Positions 39,415 to 48,700 of a DNA stretch of 64,000 nucleotides are shown here, one piece after another (position 1 is the stretch's first letter; each line of letters starts with the position of its first letter). Position numbers and translations under genes: made by a program. The notes beneath the pieces are model-generated. The model was not told the origin of the DNA and ran no database searches. It worked only from the letters and a program-made list of their open reading frames with translations. Origin of the DNA: J029 sp964482495. GTDB lineage: Bacteria > Planctomycetota > UBA1135. The stretch spans positions 1 through 64,000 of the forward strand of contig CAYZXS010000002.1 of NCBI GenBank assembly GCA_964482495.1, written 5' to 3'.

Positions 39415-40229
39415 TGTTCGGATTCGGGGGGGGATTCGAAGGAACCATCGCCCTGGCGGTCGCGCCGCAGGAGCGTGGGCGTCTTCTGCACCACGAGTGT
39501 TCCGGCGGGAACGCTCTCCGTCAACCAAACGTTGGCGCCGATGATGCTGCCGCGGCCAATGATGGTGTCGCCGCCAAGGATGGTGCTGTTGGAATAGACC
39601 ACCACCTCGTCCTCCAGGGTGGGGTGCCGCCGCTCGACCCGGAGCACCTTCCCGGAGCCGTCTCGGGGGAAATTGAGGGCCCCCAAGGTGACCCCCTGGT
39701 AGAGGGTCACGCCGGCCCCGATCCGGGTGGTCTCGCCGATCACCACGCCGCCGCCGTGGTCGATGAAGAAGCGCGGGCCGACCGCGGCGCCGGGGTGGAT
39801 GTCGATGCCGGTGGCGGTGTGGGCGTACTCGCTGAGCATGCGCGGCAGCATCGGCACCCCGCGCCGGAGCACCTCGTGGGCCAGCCGGTGGGCGGCGACG
39901 GCGCGGAAGCCGGGGTAGCAGGCCTCGACCTCCTCCCGGGAGGCGGCGGCGGGGTCGTGGTGCAGGGCGGCGTCGACGTCCTCGCCCAGCAGCCGCCGCA
40001 GCCGGGGCAGCTCCTCGAGCACCTCGGCCGCCACCCGGTCGGCCTGCGGCTCCTCCAGGCCGGCGCGCTGGCAGGCCTCGGCGAGCTCGAGGCCGAGCAG
40101 CTGCCTCCGCCGCGCCGGCGAGGCCGGCAGGTGCAGCCCGGAGGGGGCGGTGAAGCCGTCGGCGACCAGCGACTGGAACTGGTCGAGGATGCGGCCGACT
40201 TCCCGGAAGCTCGGGTGCATGGGGCCCAT
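39411..40229 (-). CDS. cysE: serine O-acetyltransferase
   Basis: 272 residues. The C-terminal left-handed beta-helix is evident (IDIHPGAAVGPRFFIDHGGG, VVIGETTRIGAGVTLYQGVT, GGDTIIGRGSIIGANVWL), with catalytic His and Asp in the family-typical positions, and a helical N-terminal domain of ~130 residues. It acetylates serine for cysteine synthesis, giving the sulfur donor used by IscS. GGAGG lies just before the ATG at 40229. A Ser/Glu-rich tail is present. Confidence 0.92.
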   Translation of the reverse strand: MGPMHPSFREVGRILDQFQSLVADGFTAPSGLHLPASPARRRQLLGLELAEACQRAGLEEPQADRVAAEVLEELPRLRRLLGEDVDAALHHDPAAASREEVEACYPGFRAVAAHRLAHEVLRRGVPMLPRMLSEYAHTATGIDIHPGAAVGPRFFIDHGGGVVIGETTRIGAGVTLYQGVTLGALNFPRDGSGKVLRVERRHPTLEDEVVVYSNSTILGGDTIIGRGSIIGANVWLTESVPAGTLVVQKTPTLLRRDRQGDGSFESPPESEQ

Positions 40230-40262
40230 TCTGTCCTCCTGCGGGGGGCGACCTCAAGCGGA

Positions 40263-40268
40263 TAGAAT
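40263..40268 (+). promoter_or_regulatory. -10-like box (TAGAAT), probable leaderless promoter of hpt
   Basis: TAGAAT ends six bases before the ATG at 40275, with no ribosome-binding site between. This would drive the hpt-rluA-truD-mtnP run. Confidence 0.55.
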
Positions 40269-40274
40269 GGGCGG

Positions 40275-40874
40275 ATGGAGCGCTACCGCCGCACCACCTT
40301 GCTCGACCGCGACGGCCTCTCGCGCGGGCTCGACGCCCTCGCCGACCGGCTGCGGCCGCGCCTGGAGGGCCGCGAGGTCACCGTCATCCCGATCCTCGGC
40401 GGCGCCCTGATCTTCGCCGCCGACCTGATGCGGCGGCTGCCGCCTGGGCTGGTGCTCGACTTCCTGCGCATCCAGACCTACGGCGACGCTCAGTCGCCGC
40501 AGCGCCGGCCCAAGGCCGACTGGAAGCCGCACCCGGAGAACGTGCGCGGCAAGACCGTGCTGCTGCTGGACGACATCCTCGACACCGGCCGGACCATGGA
40601 GGAGGCCCGCCGGCTGCTGCTCGAGGACTTCGGCGCCGCCGAGGTGATCGTCGTGGTGCTGATCGACAAGCCGGTCCGGCGCGCCAACGGCGTCCAGGCC
40701 GACGACCGGGTCCTGCTGCTCGAGGAGGACCTGTTCCTGGTCGGCTACGGCCTCGACCTGGCGGGCCGGTACCGCAACCTCCCGGAGCTGCTGGCCCTGT
40801 CGCCCCGCGAGCCGGAGGCGCCGGCGGTCCAGGCCGAGGCGGAGCCGCTGCGCGAGCACGGCGCCGAGCAGTGA
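40275..40874 (+). CDS. hpt: hypoxanthine phosphoribosyltransferase
   Basis: 199 residues. The PRPP motif is VLLLDDILDTGRTMEE; PILGGALIFAADLMRRL and the flexible-loop LRIQTYGDAQSP match bacterial HPRTs. It salvages hypoxanthine and guanine to nucleotides. A ~30-residue Glu/Ala-rich tail is extra. The gene heads a four- to five-gene unit; its stop overlaps the next start as GTGA. Confidence 0.93.
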   Translation: MERYRRTTLLDRDGLSRGLDALADRLRPRLEGREVTVIPILGGALIFAADLMRRLPPGLVLDFLRIQTYGDAQSPQRRPKADWKPHPENVRGKTVLLLDDILDTGRTMEEARRLLLEDFGAAEVIVVVLIDKPVRRANGVQADDRVLLLEEDLFLVGYGLDLAGRYRNLPELLALSPREPEAPAVQAEAEPLREHGAEQ

Positions 40875-41863
40875 GCCGCTACTTCGAAGTCCCCGACCAA
40901 TTCGTCGGCGTGCCGCTCGACGAATTCGTCGCCAGCCACTGGCCCCGGGTGGCCAAGGGCCGGCTGCGCGAGCTGATCCGGGCCGGCCAGATCTCGATCG
41001 GGGGCACGCCGGTGCAGCCGGCGCAGCGGCTCCGGCCCTCCGACGTCGTGGTCGTCGACGCCGACCCCGGCAAGCTGCCCCAGGTGGCGGTGGCCGGCTT
41101 CGAGCCGCGCGTGATCTACCAGGACGAGCACCTGGTGGCCGTCGACAAGCCGCCGGGCTTCCCGGTGGAGCCGGGGCGGTGGGGGGAGCACCCCGTGACC
41201 CTGACCGGGGCCCTGCTCGACTGGGCCGCGGCGCGCCCCGGTCCCGACGGCGCTCCGCCGCCGCGGCCGCGGGCGCTGCACCGGCTCGACCTCGGCACCA
41301 GCGGCGTGCTGCTCTACGCCCTGAGCTTGGAGGCGGAGCGCTACTACCGCGAGCTGTTCTCCTCGCGCCAGGTCGAGAAGGTCTACCACGCCCTGGTCAT
41401 CGGCGAGGTTCGCGAGGCCGGCGTGATCGACCAGCCGCTGGCGCCCGATCCTCGCGACGGCGGCCGGATGAAGGTCAGCCGCGGCGGCAAGGCTTCGGTC
41501 ACGGAGTACACGCCGCTGCGCCGCTTCCGCGGCTACAGCCTGGTCGAGTGCCGGCCGCGCACCGGCCGCACCCACCAGATCCGGGTGCACCTGGCGAGCC
41601 TCGGCCACCCGCTGGCGGTCGATCCTCGGTACGGGGGCCGTGATAGAATGCTGCTCTCGGAGATCAAGCCCGGCTACAAGGCCAAGGCCGGTCGCGCCGA
41701 GAGCCCCCTGATCGAGCGCCTGACGCTGCACGCCGCCGAGCTGCAGCTGGTCTCCTTCCAGGGCGACGAGCTCCGCATCGCGGCGGAGCACCCCAAGGAC
41801 CTGCGGGTCCTCCTCAGCAAAATGGAGAAGTGGCGCCGTGCGCCTGAAGAGAATCCAAGATGA
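40871..41863 (+). CDS. RluA-family RNA pseudouridine synthase
   Basis: 330 residues. The N-terminal S4-like segment (PLDEFVASHWPRVAKGRLRE) precedes the catalytic domain with VIYQDEHLVAVDKPPGFPV and the catalytic-Asp motif HRLDLGTSGVLLYA, then GRTHQIRVHLASLGHPLAVD. It isomerises uridines in rRNA or tRNA; target not determinable. Start is GTG overlapping the hpt stop. Its 3' end overlaps truD by 26 bases. Confidence 0.93.
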   Translation: MSRYFEVPDQFVGVPLDEFVASHWPRVAKGRLRELIRAGQISIGGTPVQPAQRLRPSDVVVVDADPGKLPQVAVAGFEPRVIYQDEHLVAVDKPPGFPVEPGRWGEHPVTLTGALLDWAAARPGPDGAPPPRPRALHRLDLGTSGVLLYALSLEAERYYRELFSSRQVEKVYHALVIGEVREAGVIDQPLAPDPRDGGRMKVSRGGKASVTEYTPLRRFRGYSLVECRPRTGRTHQIRVHLASLGHPLAVDPRYGGRDRMLLSEIKPGYKAKAGRAESPLIERLTLHAAELQLVSFQGDELRIAAEHPKDLRVLLSKMEKWRRAPEENPR

Positions 41864-43693
41864 CTTCCGGGTCTTCGAAGTGCTCGATGAAGAGGCGCTG
41901 CTCGGACCCGGGCCCTACACCCTCTACCGGGTCACCAAGCGCGGCCTGACCACCCACGAGGCGGTCGACGTCCTGGCCAAGGAGGCCAAGGTGACGCGCA
42001 ATGAGGTCGCCGTCGCCGGCCTCAAGGACAAGGACGGCATCACCGGCCAATTCATGACCGTCGAGGGCGGCAAGCCGGTCCAGTACAAGGACCGCCAGCT
42101 GACCCTGCGCGGCATCGGCCCGGCCCGGCGGCCGATCGAGAGCGGCGACAACCGCGGCAACAGCTTCGAGATCGTGGTGCGCGACATGGAGGCGGCCGAC
42201 ATGGCCCGCATCCGGCGCAACATCGCCTCGGTGCGCGGCGCTGGCCTGCCGGCCTACTTCGACGACCAGCGCTTCGGCTGCCTGCGCCACGGCCAGGGCT
42301 TCATCGTCCGCCAGCTGCTGCGCGGCGACGCCGAGGGCGCGGTCCGGGCGCTCTTGTGCGCGCCGTCCAAGTACGGCACCGAGGCGATCGAGAAGTTCAA
42401 GGCCGGCATCAACCGCCGCTGGGGAGACTGGGAGGAGCTGTGCGGCTACTGCCGCGGCCGGCGCGGCGCCTCCTTGTTCGAACACCTCCGCGACCACCCC
42501 GAGGACTTCACCGGGGCGCTGGTCCGTGGCGTCGCCACCCGCGAGCGCACCATCCACCTGTTCGCCTACCAGTCGCACCTGTGGAACCGGGCCGCGGCGC
42601 TGTGGGTGCGGTCGCTGGCGCCGGCCGAGAACATCGGCTGGCTGCCGGGCGACGACGGCGCGCTGCCGGTCTTCCGCGAGCTGTCGCCGGAGCAGCTGCG
42701 CGAGCTCAAGCAGGCGCGGCTGCCGCTGTTCGGCCACGGCGCCGAGCTCAGCGCCGAGGCCGAGCGTCACTACCAGGCGGTGTTTCGGGCCGAGGGCATC
42801 GACCCGGCGGCCTTCCGCGACCTCGACATCTCCGGCTTCCGGCCGCAGGGCGAGGACCGGCCGCTGCTGATGATCCCGGAGTTCCTGCGCGCGGCCCCTG
42901 CGGAGCGCGACGACCTCTACCCGCGCCGCAGCAAGATGCGGCTGCGCTTCACGCTGCCGCGCGGCCAGTACGCCACCCTGGTGGCCAAGCGGCTGGCGAT
43001 GCCGACCTCGGAGAGCGACCCGGCGCCGCGGCTGTACGTCTCCCGCCACCGCCTCGACTTCCCCGACAAGGACGGCCGCATGCCCGACGAGGACGAGCGC
43101 AACCGCCGCGACGACGAGCGCCGCTGGCACGCGCGCCGCTTCGAGCAGAAGAAGGAGAAGGAGCGCGGCGGCGGCCGCGGCTACGGCGGCGGGGGCGGCC
43201 ACGGCGGCCCGCGCCGGGACGACCGCGGCCCCCGTCGGGATGACCGGCAGGAGGACCGCCGCCCCCGAGGGGACGACCGGCGGGACGGCCGGCGGCCGCG
43301 GCGGGAGGACGACCGGCGGCCCCAGAGCCCCTGGAAGAAGCGCCGCGACGACGGCGCCGGCAAGGGCGGCCCGTGGAAGGGCAAGCCGCGCGACTCCGGC
43401 GAGCGGCGCGGCTCCTGGTCTCCGGGCAGCAAGCCCGGCAGCAAGCCCGACGGGAAGCCCGCGAGGGGTCCGGGCAGCAAGCCCTCGCCTTGGAAGTCGA
43501 AGCCTGAGAAGCCCGGGAAGCCGGCCTCGAGCTGGGGCGGTCGGGACGGCAAGGGCGGCCGAAGCGGGGCCGGCGGCGGCAAGACCGGCGGCGGCGACAA
43601 GCCGGCGTGGGGCGGCAAGTGGAAGCCGCGCCCCGACCGGGACCAGGATCAGGGCGATGACCCGAAGCCGCGGCCGCGCCGCGAGGACGAAGA

Positions 43694-43697
<4 letters not shown>
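41838..43697 (+). CDS. truD: TruD-family tRNA pseudouridine synthase with long RGG-like tail
   Basis: 619 residues, against ~350 for E. coli TruD. The catalytic domain is residues ~1-400, with VAVAGLKDKDGITGQFMTV carrying the catalytic aspartate, SGDNRGNSFEIVVRD, YFDDQRFGCLRHGQGFIVRQ and the family's final stretch RFTLPRGQYATLVAKRL. From residue ~425 onward the chain is low-complexity and highly charged: RDD and RGG-like repeats, then Gly/Lys/Pro/Ser-rich sequence, surely disordered and probably RNA-binding. GGAG precedes the GTG start. The stop overlaps mtnP as ATGA. Confidence 0.9.
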
Positions 43698-44554
<857 letters not shown>

Positions 44555-44555
44555 G

Positions 44556-45167
44556 GTGGCCGAGGGCGACCGCGTCGTTCCGGGGCAGGAGGGGCTCGGC
44601 GAGCACGAGGACCGCGGCTCGCGCTTCCTGGCCTGGGTCTTCCGCGCCGCCGACGAGCAGGCCCTGAAGGCGCGGCTGGAGGCCATCCGCGCCGAGCACC
44701 CCAAGGCCCGCCACTCCTGCTGGGCCTGGTTCGGCGGCCCCGGCGCCTACCGCTTCTTCGACGACGGCGAGCCCGGCGGCACCGCCGGCCGGCCGATGTT
44801 GCAGGTGCTCGAGGGCTGCGGCATGAGCGAGGTGGGGGCGGTCTGCGTCCGCTACTTCGGCGGCGTCAAGCTCGGCACCGGCGGCCTGGCGCGGGCCTAC
44901 GGCGGCGCCACGGCCCGCGCCGCCGACGCCACCGGTCGCCTGACCGTGCCAGCCACGACGGAGTACTGGCTGCGGCTGCCCTTCGACCTGCTCGGCTTGC
45001 GCAACGAGATCGAGGCCCTGTGTCCCTCCTGCCGCTTCGACGGCGCCTACACCAACGACGGCTGGGAAGGCCGGCTGGTGCTGGTGCTGGCCGACTCCGC
45101 CCGCTTCGAGGAGCTGCTCGAGGAGAAGGGCGCCGGCCGGGCCCGTTGGACGCGGGCCGGCGGCTGA
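44556..45167 (+). CDS. IMPACT/YigZ family protein
   Basis: 203 residues from GTG 44556, one base after the mtnP stop; a GTG further upstream inside mtnP is less likely. The UPF0029 domain is clear: SRFLAWVFRAADEQ, ARHSCWAWFGG, DDGEPGGTAGRPMLQVL and VRYFGGVKLGTGGLARAYGG. A ferredoxin-like C-terminal domain follows. Bacterial YigZ has no firm function; eukaryotic IMPACT regulates translation through GCN1. Confidence 0.9.
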   Translation: MAEGDRVVPGQEGLGEHEDRGSRFLAWVFRAADEQALKARLEAIRAEHPKARHSCWAWFGGPGAYRFFDDGEPGGTAGRPMLQVLEGCGMSEVGAVCVRYFGGVKLGTGGLARAYGGATARAADATGRLTVPATTEYWLRLPFDLLGLRNEIEALCPSCRFDGAYTNDGWEGRLVLVLADSARFEELLEEKGAGRARWTRAGG

Positions 45168-45210
45168 GCCGCGCTATCGTGGGCCGGCCCCCTGCGGACC
45201 CATCCGCGCC

Positions 45211-45792
45211 GTGACCGCCCACCCTGAGGACCTCGCCCTGGCCCGCCGCATCGCTGTCGGCGACGAGGCCGCTGCCGCCGACTTCTTCCGCCAGCACAGC
45301 GGCGAGATGTACGGCTACGCCCGCAAGATGCTCGGCGAGGCCGAGGCCGCCGAGGACGCCTTGCAGGAGGCGATGCTCGGCGCCCTGCGCTCGATCGAGC
45401 GCTACGACGGCCGCGTCGCGCTGCGCGCCTGGGCCTTCGGCATCCTGCGCCACAAGATCACCGACGCCCACCGCAAGCGCGGCCGCGACTTCGTCGTCAG
45501 CAGCGCCGACCCGGAGGCCGAGCGCTTCCAGGCCGGCGGCGGCTGGAAAGATGATGTCACCTTCCAGCCCTGGGACGAGAAGGCGGAGCTGATGGAGATC
45601 GTCCGGAGGTGCATGGATGAGCTGCCGCACAACCAGCGGGAGGTGCTGCTGCTGCGGGCGCTGGAGGGGCTCTCGACCCGCGAGGCGGCCGAGCTGCTCG
45701 AGCTCTCCGAGGACAACCTGCGCCAGGTCTTACACCGGGCCCGGGCCTCGGTGCGGCGATGCACCGACCGGAAGGCGGGAGAGGCGGCGTGA
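45211..45792 (+). CDS. ECF-type RNA polymerase sigma factor
   Basis: 193 residues. Region 2 is visible as GYARKMLGEAEAAEDALQEA then RAWAFGILRHKITDAHRKR; region 4 as ELPHNQREVLLLRALEGLST and ELLELSEDNLRQVLHRARAS. The zinc-finger protein that follows (GTGA overlap) is probably its anti-sigma factor. GTG start at 45211. A TATCGT box at 45175-45180 is a possible -10 with a ~25-nt leader. Confidence 0.93.
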   Translation: MTAHPEDLALARRIAVGDEAAAADFFRQHSGEMYGYARKMLGEAEAAEDALQEAMLGALRSIERYDGRVALRAWAFGILRHKITDAHRKRGRDFVVSSADPEAERFQAGGGWKDDVTFQPWDEKAELMEIVRRCMDELPHNQREVLLLRALEGLSTREAAELLELSEDNLRQVLHRARASVRRCTDRKAGEAA

Positions 45793-46040
45793 ACCCCGGC
45801 ATCCTGATGAAGTGTCGCGAGTCCTACGGCGTGCTCAGCGCCTACTTGGACGGCGAAGTGGGTCTGGTGGACCGCATGTGGCTCAAGGGCCACCTGATGA
45901 TGTGCGCCAAGTGCAGGGTGTACTTCGAGCAGTTCCGCAGGGTGCACGAGCTGACCGGCGCGCCGCTGCCGGAGGACCTGCCGCAGGACTTCGACGCGGT
46001 CCTGGCCGCGGTGCTGCGGCGCTGGAAGGACCAGTCCTAG
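45789..46040 (+). CDS. zinc-finger anti-sigma factor
   Basis: 83 residues. KCRESYGVLSAYLDGEVG and HLMMCAKCRVYFEQF supply the Cys plus H-x3-C-x2-C motif of ZAS/zf-HC2 anti-sigma factors. There is no membrane segment, so it would be cytoplasmic. The GTG start overlaps the sigma-factor stop. Confidence 0.9.
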   Translation: MNPGILMKCRESYGVLSAYLDGEVGLVDRMWLKGHLMMCAKCRVYFEQFRRVHELTGAPLPEDLPQDFDAVLAAVLRRWKDQS

Positions 46041-46107
46041 GCGCCGCTCGGAGCGGAGGCACAGCGGGAACGGCGAATCCCAGCGCGGATGGTGCCGCGG
46101 GAGAGAA

Positions 46108-46123
46108 GTTAGAAATATCTAAC
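46108..46123. promoter_or_regulatory. operator-like palindrome GTTAGA-4 nt-TCTAAC
   Basis: A perfect six-base inverted repeat around AATA lies 30 bp before the ATG at 46153, in the AT-richest stretch of this intergenic region. It overlaps possible -10 sequences (TAACAA, TATCTA). The downstream XRE regulator at 46574 is the natural candidate to bind it. Confidence 0.55.
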
Positions 46124-46152
46124 AATGGGCGGGGTCGACGGCGCATAGCCTG

Positions 46153-46590
46153 ATGCAGCCCAAGATCACCATGGACTCCAATCGCCTGCTCCCTCTCCTG
46201 CTCGGCACGGTCGGCCTCGCCCTGGTCGGGGCCGGGCTGCTCCGCTGGACCTCCGCCGGCGCTCTGGCGCTGGACTCCAGGATCCTGCTCGGCGCGGGCC
46301 TGGCCCTCGTCCTGGGCGTCGTCTTCGCTGGCAATCGCCGGCGGAGGGAGCAGCGTCGAGAGGCGGGCTTTCCGGCCGACGACGAGCTCTCTCTCAAGTG
46401 GAAGCACGAGGCCGGCTACATCGCCCTGCACCTGTCCTTCTTCCTCTGGATGGCGATCTTCTTCTTCCAGGACCACTTCGGCGAGCGCGAGACCATGCTC
46501 GGAGCGGGGCTCCTGGGGTCGGCTGGCCTCTATGGCCTCACCCTGCTGATCCTCCAGAAGCGGACCGCGCGCGATGAAGACCCGCATTAA
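46153..46590 (+). CDS. four-helix membrane protein paired with XRE regulator
   Basis: 145 residues. Four hydrophobic segments (RLLPLLLGTVGLALVGAGLL, ILLGAGLALVLGVVFAG, YIALHLSFFLWMAIFFF, GAGLLGSAGLYGLTLLIL) with a charged loop RRRREQRREAGF between the second and third. The organisation resembles small membrane proteins often found directly before tiny XRE regulators. Function unknown. Its 3' end overlaps the regulator by 17 bases. Confidence 0.8.
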   Translation: MQPKITMDSNRLLPLLLGTVGLALVGAGLLRWTSAGALALDSRILLGAGLALVLGVVFAGNRRRREQRREAGFPADDELSLKWKHEAGYIALHLSFFLWMAIFFFQDHFGERETMLGAGLLGSAGLYGLTLLILQKRTARDEDPH

Positions 46591-46762
46591 GGAGCTGCGG
46601 GCGCGCTTCGAGCTGACCCAAAGCCAGCTGGCGCTGAAGGTCGGCGTGCGGCGCGAGACCATCGTCTTCCTCGAGAAGGGCAAGTACATGCCGTCGCTGA
46701 AGCTGGCCCGCGACGTCGCCCAGGTCTTCGGCCTGCCGATCGAAGAGGTGTTCTTGTTCTGA
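46574..46762 (+). CDS. small XRE-family HTH regulator
   Basis: 62 residues, essentially a single Cro/CI-type helix-turn-helix: KTRIKELRARFELTQSQLAL, KVGVRRETIVFLEKGKYMP, then LARDVAQVFGLPIEEVFLF. Such minimal regulators commonly repress themselves and the adjacent membrane protein. The palindrome at 46108-46123 is its likely site. Confidence 0.92.
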   Translation: MKTRIKELRARFELTQSQLALKVGVRRETIVFLEKGKYMPSLKLARDVAQVFGLPIEEVFLF

Positions 46763-46783
46763 CGGGGCGGCGGCCAGCCGCGC

Positions 46784-47395
46784 TCAGCGATGTTCCAGGT
46801 CGCTCGCGGTGTCGACGTCGGCGATCGGAGGGAGGAGGGTCGTCCGCAAGTCTGCGGCCGCCGCCGCGGCGAGGGTGAGCCGCGCCACCTGGTCAGTGCT
46901 CCACGGCATGCTCCGGAACAGCGCCGGGTGGGCGCCGCGGGCAGCCAGCAAGGCGTAGCCGCCGTCGTGGGCCGGCACGAGGGCGAGGTCGGTGCCTGCC
47001 GTGGCGCCGCCGGCGGGGGAGGCGAGGTCCGCGGCGGCCCCGCGGATCCGCGCCGCGTCCAGCTCCGGAGCGTCGGTGCCCGCTACCGCCGCCCACGGCG
47101 CGCCCGCGGCCTCGGAGGCCTCGAAGGCCGCCAGCATGCGCGCGCCGAGGTCGGCGCCGGCCTGCCCGAGCACGCGGTCGGCGCCGGCCAACCATGCCCG
47201 GCAATCCTCCACGCGGTCGGCCGGCTCCACCCACAGCCACCGCTGCCACTCCGGATCCTCGTAGCCGGCCCAGCAGCGCTCCGCCAGCTGCCGGTAGATC
47301 TCGCGCGCTCGCTCCTGCCCGAGGTCCGCCGCCAGCCGGGTCTTCACCGGCCCCTCCGCCCACCAGCGGGCGAAGACGTGCAGCACCGGCTTCAC
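46784..47395 (-). CDS. TIGR04282-like glycosyltransferase of arsenosugar loci (DUF2064)
   Basis: 203 residues. VFARWWAEGPVKTRLAADLG matches the FAR-x-P-x-x-G-x-VKTRLA signature, and VAGTDAPELDAARI and LVPAHDGGYALLA line the nucleotide-sugar site. The family was named rSAM/selenodomain-associated transferase 1 and is now linked with arsenosugar biosynthesis. Its companions (ArsM, ArsS, TIGR04283-like transferase) lie 3-8 kb away in the same window. The GTG start overlaps the selenoprotein stop as GTGA, so the two are coupled. Confidence 0.87.
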   Translation of the reverse strand: MKPVLHVFARWWAEGPVKTRLAADLGQERAREIYRQLAERCWAGYEDPEWQRWLWVEPADRVEDCRAWLAGADRVLGQAGADLGARMLAAFEASEAAGAPWAAVAGTDAPELDAARIRGAAADLASPAGGATAGTDLALVPAHDGGYALLAARGAHPALFRSMPWSTDQVARLTLAAAAAADLRTTLLPPIADVDTASDLEHR

Positions 47396-47937
47396 GCCAG
47401 CCCCTCCTCGGGGTCGATGCCGAGGCCGTCCGCGATCCGGTTGATGTAGTTGAAGTAGGCCACCACCTGGCAGATGTCGCTGACCCCGCGGTCGTCCCAG
47501 CCGGCCTCGCGCAGCGCCACCACGTCGCGCTCGCTCATTCGCTCCGGGGCGCGAGTCAGCTTCTGGGCGTAGGCGCAGGCGGCCTTCTCGGCGTCGCCGA
47601 GGGGCGCGTCCATCCAGCCGCGCTCGACCAAGTGCGTCGCCAGCTCCTCTTCTCCGACCTCGACACGGAGGTCATGGGCGTGGGCCTGCACTCAGTAATG
47701 GCAGTCATTGGCCCGGCTGACGACCACCGCCAGGGTCTCGCGCAGGCGCGGCTCCAGGCTGGAGTCGGCCTGCATCACCGAGGCGTAGAGCCCCATCGAG
47801 GCCCGCAGCTGGCGCGGGTTCTGGCCCATGATGCGGACCACGTTCCAGACCCGGCCGGCGCGCTGGACGGCGTCGGCGTAGATCTTCTTCAGCAGGCCTT
47901 CGGCCTCGTCGTCGGGAATCTGGCGGATCCAGGCCAT
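47392..47937 (-). CDS. AhpD-like peroxidase-family selenoprotein (in-frame TGA = Sec82)
   Basis: 181 residues if the TGA at 47694-47692 is read as selenocysteine. Before it the chain is a normal CMD/AhpD-like N-terminal half (MAWIRQIPDDEAEGLLKKIY, LRETLAVVVSRANDCHY). After it the same frame continues without interruption (VQAHAHDLRVEVGEEEL, WDDRGVSDICQVVAYFNYIN, RIADGLG), the usual C-terminal half. The TGA falls exactly on the second cysteine of the CxxC peroxidatic motif, giving C-H-Y-U. A hairpin 18 nt downstream is a candidate SECIS. Cysteine homologues are known as arsenosugar-associated peroxidase-like proteins, and rSAM/selenodomain-linked members are known selenoproteins. Annotating it as two ORFs (47692-47937 and 47392-47691) would be an error. 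Confidence 0.88.
47654..47677 (-). promoter_or_regulatory. candidate bacterial SECIS hairpin, AhpD-like selenoprotein
   Basis: On the mRNA strand GACCTC (47673-47668) pairs perfectly with GAGGTC (47661-47656) around loop CGTGTC. CC below pairs with GG past a two-base AU bulge. The loop begins 24 nt after the TGA, within the range of bacterial SECIS elements, and has the GU in the apical loop typical of SelB-bound hairpins. Confidence 0.75.
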
Positions 47938-47942
47938 GGCGA

Positions 47943-47948
47943 ATCGTA
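47943..47948 (-). promoter_or_regulatory. -10-like box (TACGAT) before the AhpD-like selenoprotein gene
   Basis: Read leftward, TACGAT ends five bases before ATG 47937, with no Shine-Dalgarno. Diverging from it, TACCCT at 47958-47963 lies 29 nt before the GTG of the protease gene. Confidence 0.35.
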
Positions 47949-47992
47949 GGGCGAGTCTACCCTGCTCTCCTCCTGCTTTCGCCGCCGCTCTG

Positions 47993-48670
47993 GTGAACCG
48001 CCTCCATCACCCCGCCCGCGCCCGCCGCGCGGTCCTCGCCGCCGCCCTGCTCGCCGCCTGCGCCGCGCCCGAGCGTTCGGTGCCGCCGGTGGAGCACCCC
48101 GACGGCGGCTGCTCGCTCTGCGACCTAGCCCGGGACAAGCGCGGTTCGGTGGTCCGGATCCAGACTCCGCAGGGCTCGGGCACCGGCACCGTCGTCAGCG
48201 ACCGCGGCCGGATCCTGACCAACGCCCACGTCGCCCGCCGGCTCGGGCCGGTCTGGATCGGCACCCACGACGGCGAGCTGGTGCGCGGCCGGGTGGTCCG
48301 GCTCGACCGGGACGAGGACCTGGCGCTGATCCAGGCCGACGCGCCCTGGGTGCTGTGGCGGCCGATCCAGATCGCCGCCGAGGAGGCCGCGCCCGGCAGC
48401 TTCGCGACCTCGATCGGCTACCCGGCGGAGGACGGCTGGCTGGTCGACCACGGCCGCGTCGAGGGCTTGCTCCCGGCCGGAGGCTTCGCCGACGTCAGCT
48501 ACCTGCAGAGCGACGTGGCGATCTTCCCGGGCGGCTCCGGCGGCCCGCTGCTGGACGCCCGCGGCGAGCTGGTCGGGTTGATGACCGGCCGGCGGAAGGG
48601 CGACGCCGAAGGCCCGAGCTACGCCCGCCCGGCCGCGGCGCTGCGCCGCTTCCTCGAGATTTCTGGGTAA
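47993..48670 (+). CDS. trypsin-like serine protease lipoprotein
   Basis: 225 residues from GTG 47993, which begins a lipoprotein signal (RRAVLAAALLAAC). An in-frame ATG at 47936 would overlap the divergent gene and place basic residues oddly. The S1C (HtrA-type) triad is complete: ILTNAHVARRL (His), DEDLALIQAD (Asp), FPGGSGGPLLDARGELVGL (Ser). No PDZ domain. Two cysteines (CSLCDLARDK) just after the lipid anchor form a CxxC. It is probably an envelope protease, located between the two selenoprotein genes. Confidence 0.87.
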   Translation: MNRLHHPARARRAVLAAALLAACAAPERSVPPVEHPDGGCSLCDLARDKRGSVVRIQTPQGSGTGTVVSDRGRILTNAHVARRLGPVWIGTHDGELVRGRVVRLDRDEDLALIQADAPWVLWRPIQIAAEEAAPGSFATSIGYPAEDGWLVDHGRVEGLLPAGGFADVSYLQSDVAIFPGGSGGPLLDARGELVGLMTGRRKGDAEGPSYARPAAALRRFLEISG

Positions 48671-48700
48671 CGGCCGGGCCGCGGGCGCGAAGGTGTCGGC

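Noticed and set aside
45175..45180. TATCGT as a leaderless box for the ECF sigma gene
   Set aside because: It ends 30 bases before the GTG, so a normal leader would result; not counted in the leaderless set.
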